Positions 37,801 to 44,356 of a stretch of DNA of 64,000 nt are shown one piece after another. Where the stretch lies: NCBI GenBank assembly GCA_002358905.1, contig DEPT01000010.1, forward strand, positions 38,846 through 102,845. The letters run 5' to 3'. The translations under genes and the position numbers were made by a program. The stretch comes from Akkermansiaceae bacterium UBA3385 (lineage in GTDB: Bacteria; Verrucomicrobiota; Verrucomicrobiia; Verrucomicrobiales; Akkermansiaceae). Position 1 is the stretch's first letter; each line of letters begins with the position of its first letter. Below the pieces are notes generated by a model. That model made no database searches and was not told where the DNA came from. It saw only the letters and a program-made list of their open reading frames with translations.

Positions 37801-38354
37801 CAGCCAAATTCGTACCTATCGGTACCCTGCCCGACCTCACCGCAGAAGAAATTCGTGGCAGTCGCGACATGGCTGGCATGCTCCGTTCGGTGAACATCAA
37901 AGTCAGTAAGAGCGGACAAAAGTTTGCCATTATCACCGTGGAAGACTTCACCGGCAGCACAGAAGCCCTGCTGTGGGGAGATTCCTACACCAAGGCAGCA
38001 GAACAGGAAGGGCTGCTTACCGCCGGTAACTTTGTTCAATTCCGTGCCCGTATTTCGGAAGACGAAAAGACCGGAGGTAAGAAAGTATCAGCCAACGGCC
38101 TGGAACAGATTGGGTCTGGTGCAAAACGCCGCGGAGGTAAACCGAAGTTCTATGAAATCACACTCAACACAGCCCGCCACAATGCCGGTGACCTTGAGCT
38201 GATAAAGAGCATCCTGCTGAAATACCCTGGCAAGATGCCCGTTCACATGACTTTCCGTAACTCCCTGGGTAATCGACTCAGCATTGAGCTGGGTTCCCGT
38301 TACTGTGTATCACCCAGTCCGAAACTGGACGAAGAACTCTCTCTGTACTCCTGA
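34842..38354 (+). CDS. dnaE: DNA polymerase III subunit alpha (DnaE)
   Basis: 1170 residues from ATG 34842, chosen over an upstream in-frame GTG because it gives the standard MAFTHLHVHTEYSLLDG start. The PHP domain (1-280) keeps HLHVHTEYS and VAITDHGN. The C-family polymerase core has GRGSAAGSLVAYVMKITNID and the catalytic aspartates in PPDIDIDFCQTRR, followed by HAAGVVIGD and the fingers with GFNKSHSACYGHISYWTAY. The helix-hairpin-helix and OB domain (AGMLRSVNIKVSKSGQKFA) end the protein. It is the replicative polymerase. A serpin gene begins 4 nt after its stop. Confidence 0.98.
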   Translation: MAFTHLHVHTEYSLLDGMIHTKDLIKKCVELGMNSVAITDHGNVFAAIEFMVNVKKHNKGVLEWNKEHPDEKKPVFKPILGCEVYVAPTPLDVKKQIPGRNKYGHLVLLCENNIGWENLIKIVSRGHLDGFYYKPRIDYDTLREFSKGLICLTGCISGPIQEWLLRDEPEKAEQVLLELVDIFGKDNVFVELQDHELEEERRVTPELVRIARKHNVPLVVTNDAHFLNADDHDAHDILICVGTGNKRMDSKRMRYPKSVYFKSEAEMRELFPEYPDAYENTNVIAERCNTSIKLDSTSTERYPEFAPEDGSTREEYLRKICYEGLAERYGKERAENDTELRARLDYELGIINQLRFPSYFLITADFINWAKDHDIPVGPGRGSAAGSLVAYVMKITNIDPYAFNLIFERFLNPERVSPPDIDIDFCQTRRPEVIDYVRHKYGERAVTHIITYGTMGAKSVIKDVARVLDMSYSDSDKIAKLIESGPGVTLDKSYAASEDLRTLVEQDDTYKEIWNYAKKLEGTVRNVGMHAAGVVIGDRPLDEYVALTRDDLSNPQGEVVAQCDMGAIYNAGLLKMDFLGLKTLTVMKDAETYVRQRVPDFRYDAVDITDKKTFELLNRGDTMGVFQLESGGMVDTCRRYGIDNIEDIIALLALYRPGAMQFMDDMIAVKKGLKQAEYEHPLLETVSGLTYGVMIYQEQVQAAAKLLAGYTLGGADLLRRAMGHKDMQEMAEQRRRFVKGCWDVNQIDEKTANAIFDKIQKFAGYGFNKSHSACYGHISYWTAYLKAHFPVEFLCGLMTNEATNEKIGVFIQEAIRMGIEVLGPCVNHSAVKFRPETMPNGKLAVRFGLASVKSMSSETVRVIVEEREKNGPYKSLEDFCYRIPPQNVRRNQIEVLVQCGAFDWMHVCRAQIFETIEQCINGASSVHKDAEAGQMALFDMMGTTSAPEEKVTIQEWSKEKRLDDEKFLTGAYFTGNPLDSMRGVIDAAKFVPIGTLPDLTAEEIRGSRDMAGMLRSVNIKVSKSGQKFAIITVEDFTGSTEALLWGDSYTKAAEQEGLLTAGNFVQFRARISEDEKTGGKKVSANGLEQIGSGAKRRGGKPKFYEITLNTARHNAGDLELIKSILLKYPGKMPVHMTFRNSLGNRLSIELGSRYCVSPSPKLDEELSLYS

Positions 38355-38358
38355 TATC

Positions 38359-39522
38359 ATGGGCAAAATGCGCGTCATTATCGTAGTGCTTACAGTGCTT
38401 GGACTGTTAGGAGGCGCTGTTGGTCAGCGTTACCTGAACAAAGACAGAAAGGAAGAGCCGACTCAGGTAGAGGCTCCCCGTTATACCCTTGCAACGGATT
38501 CATTCAGTCTGAAATATTTCCAGCATAGTCTCAAGGAAAAGGAAAAAGGCAATGTACTCGTTGCGCCACATGTGGTAAGCGATGCGCTCCTCTCCTTGCA
38601 AGATATTGCGTCAGGTAAAACGCTGGAGGAGCTACATGCGCTCCAACTCACCCCGACAAATATTCTTCGCGCCACCGAACCGGCACGCGCTTCTCTTCTC
38701 GCTGTCGATTTGAATGTGAATCGAGAACAGGCAGCTCGAAACGTCATGCCGCTTCCTTTCTCGGAAAATGTCCCCATGGCGCTGAGCATCTACAATGGCA
38801 TGCTGACCTCTGTTCTTGGAGAAGAAGACGGCCAGCTGGCAGACAGCAAAATGGTGACGACCAGAACAAAATTACTGGCAGGAGCTGCTGTTAAACTTCA
38901 CAACGAATGGCAGATTCCCTTTAATTCGGCTAACAGCAGGACGGCAGATTTTGATAATCAATCCGGCGGCATGCCGCATTTTCGCCAGATGCGCAGCCGC
39001 GGTATGTATCGCACTGTAGCAGCAGAGGATGGCAGTTGGAAAGCCGTGGCCATTCCATTCAAAGCCGAAATGCAAAATGCACCCGAACTCGTCTGTATCG
39101 CCATTCTTCCCGCTGGGACAGCGAGGGATTTTGCTGCATCGCTCCGCCCGGAGGTGCTTACTGATATCCGCAGAAAATTGTCAGAAGCTGAACCACAGGA
39201 TACGCTGGTGGAGTTCCCACGGCTGGAGCTGCAGGTTCTCCCTTTCGACCTGCGTGATTCCCTGCGCCGAATGGGGCTGAAAGCGCTGTTCGATATCGAG
39301 ACTTCCGACTTTTCTCGTCTCTCCCAGGATAAGATTCATCTCGGTTCATTCGTTCATGCCTGCTCCATCAGCCTGGTGGAATCGTCTGCCCCTTCTAAAG
39401 TGGATGACTCATTGGACTATGCGGCTGCGAGCATTTCCTTTGCTCGTCCGTTTCTCTGGATGGTAACAGACCTGGAGACGGATACCCCCATAGAATTCAT
39501 GGGCCTTGTAGAGGAAATGTAA
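38359..39522 (+). CDS. Serpin-family protein with atypical reactive loop
   Basis: 387 residues from ATG 38359; ATG 38368 is also possible. An N-terminal hydrophobic segment (VIIVVLTVLGLLGGAVG) anchors or exports it. Serpin features include FSLKYFQHSLKEKEKGNVLVAPHV at the start (quoted in part), LAGAAVKLHNEWQIPFN, AAEDGSWKAVAIPF, VEFPRLELQVLPFDLRDSLRRMG (in part) and the C-terminal ARPFLWMVTDLETDTPIEFMGLVEE. The reactive-centre region (about 330-362) is short and lacks the EEGTEAAA hinge of inhibitory serpins, so it may be non-inhibitory or a divergent inhibitor. It sits 4 nt behind dnaE and ends at a long hairpin. Confidence 0.8.
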   Translation: MGKMRVIIVVLTVLGLLGGAVGQRYLNKDRKEEPTQVEAPRYTLATDSFSLKYFQHSLKEKEKGNVLVAPHVVSDALLSLQDIASGKTLEELHALQLTPTNILRATEPARASLLAVDLNVNREQAARNVMPLPFSENVPMALSIYNGMLTSVLGEEDGQLADSKMVTTRTKLLAGAAVKLHNEWQIPFNSANSRTADFDNQSGGMPHFRQMRSRGMYRTVAAEDGSWKAVAIPFKAEMQNAPELVCIAILPAGTARDFAASLRPEVLTDIRRKLSEAEPQDTLVEFPRLELQVLPFDLRDSLRRMGLKALFDIETSDFSRLSQDKIHLGSFVHACSISLVESSAPSKVDDSLDYAAASISFARPFLWMVTDLETDTPIEFMGLVEEM

Positions 39523-39540
39523 TAGCTTGTTTTGCAGAAG

Positions 39541-39577
39541 AAGAAGCCGTTCAGCTCATTTCAGCTGAACGGCTTCT
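39541..39577. terminator. Long hairpin between convergent serpin and metG genes
   Basis: A 15-bp perfect stem (AGAAGCCGTTCAGCT and its complement, 6-nt loop) occupies 39542-39577. U-tracts on both sides are weak, so termination efficiency is uncertain. Confidence 0.6.
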
Positions 39578-39599
39578 AGGTTAGTTATGAAGCGCAGTA

Positions 39600-41225
39600 T
39601 CAAGCCTGCTGGGCCGCCTTACGGGCAGCCTTTTCAGCGGCTTTGGCCGCCTTGGCGGCCATCTTCTCCTTTTCCTCAGCCGAAAGGATACGCGGGAACA
39701 CCGGGCTGGGAGCCTGCACGCTGTGTCCATCCTTTACCAGTCCCCAAACCATTGTCTGCGGGGTGAGGCCGCTTACATCCAGCTGCAGCTGGGAAAGAAT
39801 GCGGGCAGAGGCATCTGGAAGCACGCAACCAAGCAGGAAACCAACCTGGGCACAGCATTCCAGCAGATGAGCCAGCACACGCTGCAGCTCGGTCAGTTTT
39901 GTCTCATCCTTAGCCAGAGCCCAGGGCTGTTTCTGTTCGATGTAGCTGTTGCACAGCCCCACATGAGTATTCAACGCAGCCAGGGCATCGGAGGTGTTGT
40001 ATGCATTCATGCACTCAGCAAACTTGCTTACGGTGTTGCTCATGCTTTCACGCAGTGCGGCAGAAAGCTCATCGTCACCCTCTGTCAAGGTCACGGTGCC
40101 GCCGCAGTAGCGTACGCACATGTTCAGAGAACGGTTGCACAGGTTGCCGATATCATTGGCAAGCTCTGTGTTGTAAATCATCTTCATTCGCTCCGGGTCA
40201 AAATCGCTGTCGTAACCGGTTTTGGTATCGCGCACCAGGTAATAACGCACAGCCTCTGCTCCGAAAGCATCGCACAAATCGTTCGGGTCTACAATGTTCC
40301 CCAGAGACTTGGACATCTTCTCACCCTTGATGTTCAACCAGCCATGCACCAGCAGCTCAGGCATCTGGTCATCTGCAAAGCCCATGGCGTGCAGCATGCA
40401 CAGCCAGTAAATGCCGTGGGCAGGCACCAGAATATCTTTGCCAATCACCTCACAGGCAGCAGGCCACAGCTTGTTGAAGTCCGGCAGACCAGCATCCTCT
40501 GCAGCCTTATAACCAGCAAAGGAAATGTAGTTCACGAGAGCATCGAACCAAACGTAGGTCACGAAATCCGGGTCAAAGGGCAGCGGAATGCCCCAGGACA
40601 GACGATCCTTCGGACGGGAAATGCACAGGTCAACGCCGGCAGAGCGTTCAATAGCATTAAGCAGGTCCTGGCGGCGGAACTCCGGCGTCACCACAGAAGG
40701 ATGTGTGGTCACATATTCCTTGAGCCACTCCACCTGCTGGCTGAGGTTGAAATACCAGTTCTCTTCTTCCAGCTCGACCACTTCGCCCCATTCCGGGCCG
40801 AACACCCCTTCCTCATTGCGCTCCTTATCTGTCAGGAACTGCTCCTGGCGAATAGAGTAGAAACCCTTGTACCCCTTCTTATAAAGGCAACCCTTTTCTT
40901 TCAGGTCTGTCAGAATAGCCTGCACACAGGCCTTGTGGCGAGGGTCTGTCGTAGCAGCCCAACCATCATATTGGATGCCAAGGCGTTCCCACAGTGCAAT
41001 GAACTTCTGTGTCACCATGTCGGCATATTCCTGAGGCTGCATACCGGCAGCCTCCGCCTTCTGCTGCACCTTCTGACCGTGCTGATCCACACCCGTCAGG
41101 AAGAACACCTCTTCGCCACACATTCGGTGCCAGCGAGCCAGAACATCTGCCAGAACCTTCTCATACGCATGCCCGATGTGGGGAGCGCCGTTTGTGTAGT
41201 CAATTGCTGTCGTAATGTAGAACAT
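39600..41225 (-). CDS. metG: Methionyl-tRNA synthetase
   Basis: 541 residues. It charges tRNA-Met with methionine. The HIGH motif is GAPHIGHAYEKVLADV near residue 15 and KMSKS lies in GEKMSKSLGNIVDPNDL (about residue 301); the anticodon-binding helical domain follows. The connective peptide (KGFYSIRQEQFLTDKE) lacks the Cys pairs that bind zinc in many MetRS. There is no C-terminal EMAP/tRNA-binding domain; instead the protein ends in an Ala/Lys-rich helix (KAAKAAEKAARKAAQQA). It is convergent with the serpin gene and divergent from the CDF gene. Confidence 0.97.
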   Translation of the reverse strand: MFYITTAIDYTNGAPHIGHAYEKVLADVLARWHRMCGEEVFFLTGVDQHGQKVQQKAEAAGMQPQEYADMVTQKFIALWERLGIQYDGWAATTDPRHKACVQAILTDLKEKGCLYKKGYKGFYSIRQEQFLTDKERNEEGVFGPEWGEVVELEEENWYFNLSQQVEWLKEYVTTHPSVVTPEFRRQDLLNAIERSAGVDLCISRPKDRLSWGIPLPFDPDFVTYVWFDALVNYISFAGYKAAEDAGLPDFNKLWPAACEVIGKDILVPAHGIYWLCMLHAMGFADDQMPELLVHGWLNIKGEKMSKSLGNIVDPNDLCDAFGAEAVRYYLVRDTKTGYDSDFDPERMKMIYNTELANDIGNLCNRSLNMCVRYCGGTVTLTEGDDELSAALRESMSNTVSKFAECMNAYNTSDALAALNTHVGLCNSYIEQKQPWALAKDETKLTELQRVLAHLLECCAQVGFLLGCVLPDASARILSQLQLDVSGLTPQTMVWGLVKDGHSVQAPSPVFPRILSAEEKEKMAAKAAKAAEKAARKAAQQA

Positions 41226-41234
41226 AGCGCAGCG

Positions 41235-41263
41235 ATTCTACCATGCAAAAATGGCTGAATCAA
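41235..41263 (-). promoter_or_regulatory. metG promoter, leaderless
   Basis: Minus strand TTGATT (41258-41263), 17 bp ending in TGG, TAGAAT (41235-41240), 9 nt before ATG 41225. Confidence 0.75.
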
Positions 41264-41405
41264 GCGCAATCTCGTGTATGCCACAAGCAGATTCCATGCT
41301 TAGAACTCAACTGTTTTGTCTCCGGTGAATTCCGCAGACAAGCGCCCCGCCTACTGCTTCTCTATGCATGTCTCATCATTGTGCGTTTTTAGAACAATTC
41401 TACGC

Positions 41406-41434
41406 TTGACTATACAAGCTGAAAAAGGTAGAGT
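41406..41434 (+). promoter_or_regulatory. Promoter of the CDF transporter gene, leaderless
   Basis: TTGACT (41406-41411), 17 bp, TAGAGT (41429-41434), ending 7 nt before ATG 41442. Confidence 0.65.
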
Positions 41435-41441
41435 CATACAC

Positions 41442-42842
41442 ATGGACGCAGACAGCAAGAAAAGCGTAGCCGCATGGTCATCGGTCATCTGGAGCGGGGC
41501 TCTGGCAGCCACCAAACTGGTGGTAGGCATCATCACCGGCTCTCTGGGTATACTTTCGGAGGCTCTGCACAGTGCGCTGGATCTGGTAGCTGCCGGCGGC
41601 ACGGTATATGCAGTGAAGGTAGCAGCACGACCAGCAGATGAAGAGCACCCCTACGGCCACGGAAAAGTGGAAAACCTGATGGCACTGGCCGAAACACTGT
41701 TGCTGATGGCCACGGCCGCCTGGGTAATTCTGGAAGCTGCTGAGCGACTGCTGAGCAATGATCCCGCCGCGCTGGAAGTAACTTTTTCCTACTGGGCCTT
41801 TGCTGTCATCATCATTTCTATACTGGTGGATGTTAACCGTGCGCGTATGCTCAAACGCGTGGCCAAGGAAACCCGCAGTGCTGCGCTGGAAGCGGATGCT
41901 GCCCATTTCACCACCGATATCTGGAGCAGCGCCGCTGTCCTCTTCGGTATCACTGGTGCTGCGGTGGCAGATATGACCGTATCCGGCAGCTGGCTGCACT
42001 GGTTTCTCCTTCGCGCAGACGTATTTGCGTCCCTGGTCGTAGCCGGTCTCATCCTGCATGTCTGCAAGGAACTTGGTCAGCAGTCCATTAATAACCTCAT
42101 GGATAAAGCCAGCGGAGAAGCCTCAGACCGCGTGCGTCAGGCCATGACCGAACGCATGCCCACTTATCCGGTCTCCCGTCTCCGCGTGCGAGAATCCGGA
42201 GCCCGTTACTATGTGGATATGGAGGTGCAGGTTCCCCACAGTCTACATGTGGACACGGCCCATGAAATAGCGGATGCCATAGAAAGTCTTGTGGCGTCCA
42301 CCCTGGAAGGCGCAGAAACGATGGTGCACATGACCCCCGCTCAATCCTTGCCTGAAACACCGGAATTCATCATCCGCCGCCTGGCACTTACACACCGCTT
42401 CGGTGTACACGGTCTCGTTCTTCAGCATACGGACGATGACCAGTTCATCATCGCTGTGGACCTGGAGCTGCCGCCCGATGCTACACTGGAATCCTGGCAG
42501 GTGGCCATCGAAGCATTCCGCAAGGAAGTTCAGCGCAACCTGAAGGCAGACGTTGTTGCACTGCACGTGGAACCCGACTTGCGCCAAGTGCCGGCCTATA
42601 CCGAACCCATCCCTGCCGATTGGGAGGAACAGGTTCGCCAAGCCATGATACACCGCGGTGCTCCCCTGCCCACCGCCGTGCACTGCTACACCCGTGGCCA
42701 TGAACGGCTCTGCATCATCACCATTCCCAAAGAACCCCGGCTCACCGTGGCTGAAAGTCACGCCCGCCTTACCAAGCTCAACAAAAAAATAGCTGAACGT
42801 CTCCCAAACCTCGCTCGCATTATGGTGACATATGAGGAATGA
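41442..42842 (+). CDS. Cation diffusion facilitator (CDF) metal exporter with extended C terminus
   Basis: 466 residues, against about 300 for a typical CDF. Six membrane helices lie in the first 215 residues. The intramembrane metal site uses HxxxD in helix 2 (His43-Asp47, EALHSALDLV) and HxxxD in helix 5 (His155-Asp159, AAHFTTDIW), a set seen in zinc, manganese or iron exporters. The first cytoplasmic dimerisation domain (about 220-310) is followed by a further 150 residues (RRLALTHRFGVHGLVLQHTD, then a region ending in the HARLTKLNKKIAERLP stretch) that look like added ferredoxin-like domains. Proton-coupled metal export is expected; the extra domains probably sense metal. Confidence 0.85.
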   Translation: MDADSKKSVAAWSSVIWSGALAATKLVVGIITGSLGILSEALHSALDLVAAGGTVYAVKVAARPADEEHPYGHGKVENLMALAETLLLMATAAWVILEAAERLLSNDPAALEVTFSYWAFAVIIISILVDVNRARMLKRVAKETRSAALEADAAHFTTDIWSSAAVLFGITGAAVADMTVSGSWLHWFLLRADVFASLVVAGLILHVCKELGQQSINNLMDKASGEASDRVRQAMTERMPTYPVSRLRVRESGARYYVDMEVQVPHSLHVDTAHEIADAIESLVASTLEGAETMVHMTPAQSLPETPEFIIRRLALTHRFGVHGLVLQHTDDDQFIIAVDLELPPDATLESWQVAIEAFRKEVQRNLKADVVALHVEPDLRQVPAYTEPIPADWEEQVRQAMIHRGAPLPTAVHCYTRGHERLCIITIPKEPRLTVAESHARLTKLNKKIAERLPNLARIMVTYEE

Positions 42843-42852
42843 GGGGGATTTG

Positions 42853-42878
42853 CGAATTACGAATTACGAATTGCGAAT
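42853..42878. repeat. Short tandem heptad repeat
   Basis: GAATTAC-GAATTAC-GAATTGC-GAAT, a 7-bp unit repeated about 3.5 times just after the CDF gene, at the edge of the defence island. It resembles short tandemly repeated repetitive sequences. Confidence 0.6.
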
Positions 42879-42919
42879 AGGGAATTGGGGACCTCTATAA
42901 ACTCGATGACGATTTGTTG

Positions 42920-43090
42920 GAATGCAGATTTCAGAATTCAGAATGCAGAATATGCAGTTAGTGCGCAGCCTGGCGGCCGCGCAAGGAAATGAAAATTACC
43001 TGAGATTTCTCAGGTAATTTTGTTTACAGGTGCGGCAACCGCCGCACACAAACTCACAATTCTGCATTCTGACTTCTGAAATCTGCATTC
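42920..43090. repeat. Long inverted-repeat element with three nested hairpins
   Basis: The outer arms of 32 bp (42920-42951 and 43059-43090) match as inverted repeats at 31 of 32 positions. Inside are three further hairpins: TGCGC/GCGCA (42962-42966 and 42979-42983), a perfect 14-bp stem with a TT loop (42992-43005 and 43008-43021) and GTGCGGC-AACC-GCCGCAC (43030-43047). The whole folds as a multi-branched structure on either strand. It lies 32 nt beyond the stop codon of the recombinase gene. It may be a recombination site folded as single strand, a MITE-like element, or a structured RNA; the sequence does not decide. Confidence 0.7.
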
Positions 43091-43122
43091 GTCAAACTGC
43101 CATTTGTTTTTTTAGAGATTCA

Positions 43123-44118
43123 CTAATCCTTTCTCATTCTTTCCCAGAACGCTTTTGCGGCGTTCCTTGCGGCGGGGGCCATATAGCGGCTGCGGAGGAG
43201 GCTCAGGTCGCGGTGGCCCATTTCGAGCTGAAGCTCAGGGAGGTTTCGGAAATGCGCGGCGTGGTAACTCGCAAAAGTGTGGCGGCACACATCTGGCTGC
43301 CAGTGGGTGAAACCAGCGGCGCGGCGTAACGCCTGCCAGCGGTTCTGCCAGTTGCGAGGCACCCGGCAATCCTGCGCGCGCATGCCCGGCAGCGCCCGCA
43401 GCGGCACCACGCGCCCGCCGCCCGTCTTGCTCTTCTGCGGGCGGATGATAACCTGCCGCTCCTCCCAGCATACATCCTCGGGGCGCAGCCGCCCTACCTC
43501 TGCCGGGCGCACACCGCTGTAGAGCAACAAGCTCAGAGAGAAGCGCATATCGTGGAATCGCCTCTGCTCCACCACATCCCGCAAGCGCCCCACCTCCTCA
43601 TTGCTCAGCGGTGTTATCGGCGTTTCGTCCACCTGTGGGGGCTCAATCCGCGCCACCGGATTCACATCGCATAACTCCTGCCGGAAGCCATAGGCAAAAA
43701 TACTATGCAATATCGCCCTGCCCTTGCGGTAACTGTGCGCGCTGTGGCCGAATGCCTTATCCAGAATCATCCGGCACTGCGCCGTTGTCATCGCCCGCAG
43801 CGGCAGCTGCGCCACCCCCTCCACCTTCAGCATCTTCCGCACATAATACCGCAGATCACGCGTCGTCGTCGGCCTTCGCCCCGCCCGGGCCTCCACACTC
43901 TCCCACGCCACACGCTCAAAACTCTCCGTCCGCTCCGCCGCCTGCAGCGCTGCAATCCCTTCCCGCATCACCCGCCGCAGCAGCTCCATGAGCGCCACCC
44001 GCTCCAGCCCTTCCGCCCTCGCACCAAGCCCCTCTACACATTCCATCACAAGCCGCACGGCATCCACGCCACCGATAGGCAGCCCCTTCATCATTTTGTT
44101 GATCATTCGTGTATTCAT
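43123..44118 (-). CDS. Tyrosine recombinase/integrase
   Basis: 331 residues from ATG 44118. The N-terminal half is a SAM-like core-binding domain. The catalytic domain shows Arg204 in LLYSGVRPAEVGRL, Arg279 in the box DVCRHTFASYHA, His302 in LEMGHRDLSL and the nucleophile Tyr312 in RSRYMAP. The first His of the usual HxxR box is Asp276 here, a known type of variation. It is divergent from hsdM and borders the palindromic element, so it probably moves the island or acts at that element. The GC-rich, Ala/Arg-heavy composition contrasts with the AT-rich hsdS beside it. Confidence 0.9.
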   Translation of the reverse strand: MNTRMINKMMKGLPIGGVDAVRLVMECVEGLGARAEGLERVALMELLRRVMREGIAALQAAERTESFERVAWESVEARAGRRPTTTRDLRYYVRKMLKVEGVAQLPLRAMTTAQCRMILDKAFGHSAHSYRKGRAILHSIFAYGFRQELCDVNPVARIEPPQVDETPITPLSNEEVGRLRDVVEQRRFHDMRFSLSLLLYSGVRPAEVGRLRPEDVCWEERQVIIRPQKSKTGGGRVVPLRALPGMRAQDCRVPRNWQNRWQALRRAAGFTHWQPDVCRHTFASYHAAHFRNLPELQLEMGHRDLSLLRSRYMAPAARNAAKAFWERMRKD

Positions 44119-44312
44119 AGTGGTAGTTACGCATTCGTACTGCTTATCAATACTAAAAAGCTCTTTGCAGCCTGTTAATGTGCGTATCTGCAATGATATA
44201 TTGTCTGCACGGTGAGAGCGAGACAATTACCACGTGAGGTACACCTTTTCAGCAAGAACGAATTAACCCTTTAATTATAAACAGTTGAGAAACCATAAGC
44301 AGTACGAAGGCT

Positions 44313-44347
44313 GATACAATCCAGCGGTATCCAACATTCCCTAGGAG
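44313..44347 (+). promoter_or_regulatory. hsdM extended -10 promoter and Shine-Dalgarno
   Basis: TGATACAAT (44312-44320) is an extended -10 box without a clear -35. AGGAG (44343-44347) sits 9 nt before ATG 44357. Unlike most neighbours, this gene has a normal leader and ribosome binding site. Confidence 0.5.
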
Positions 44348-44356
44348 ACTGCTGAC

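Noticed and set aside
39723..41258. 511-codon open frame opposite metG.
   Set aside because: Antisense shadow of metG without domain or start signals.
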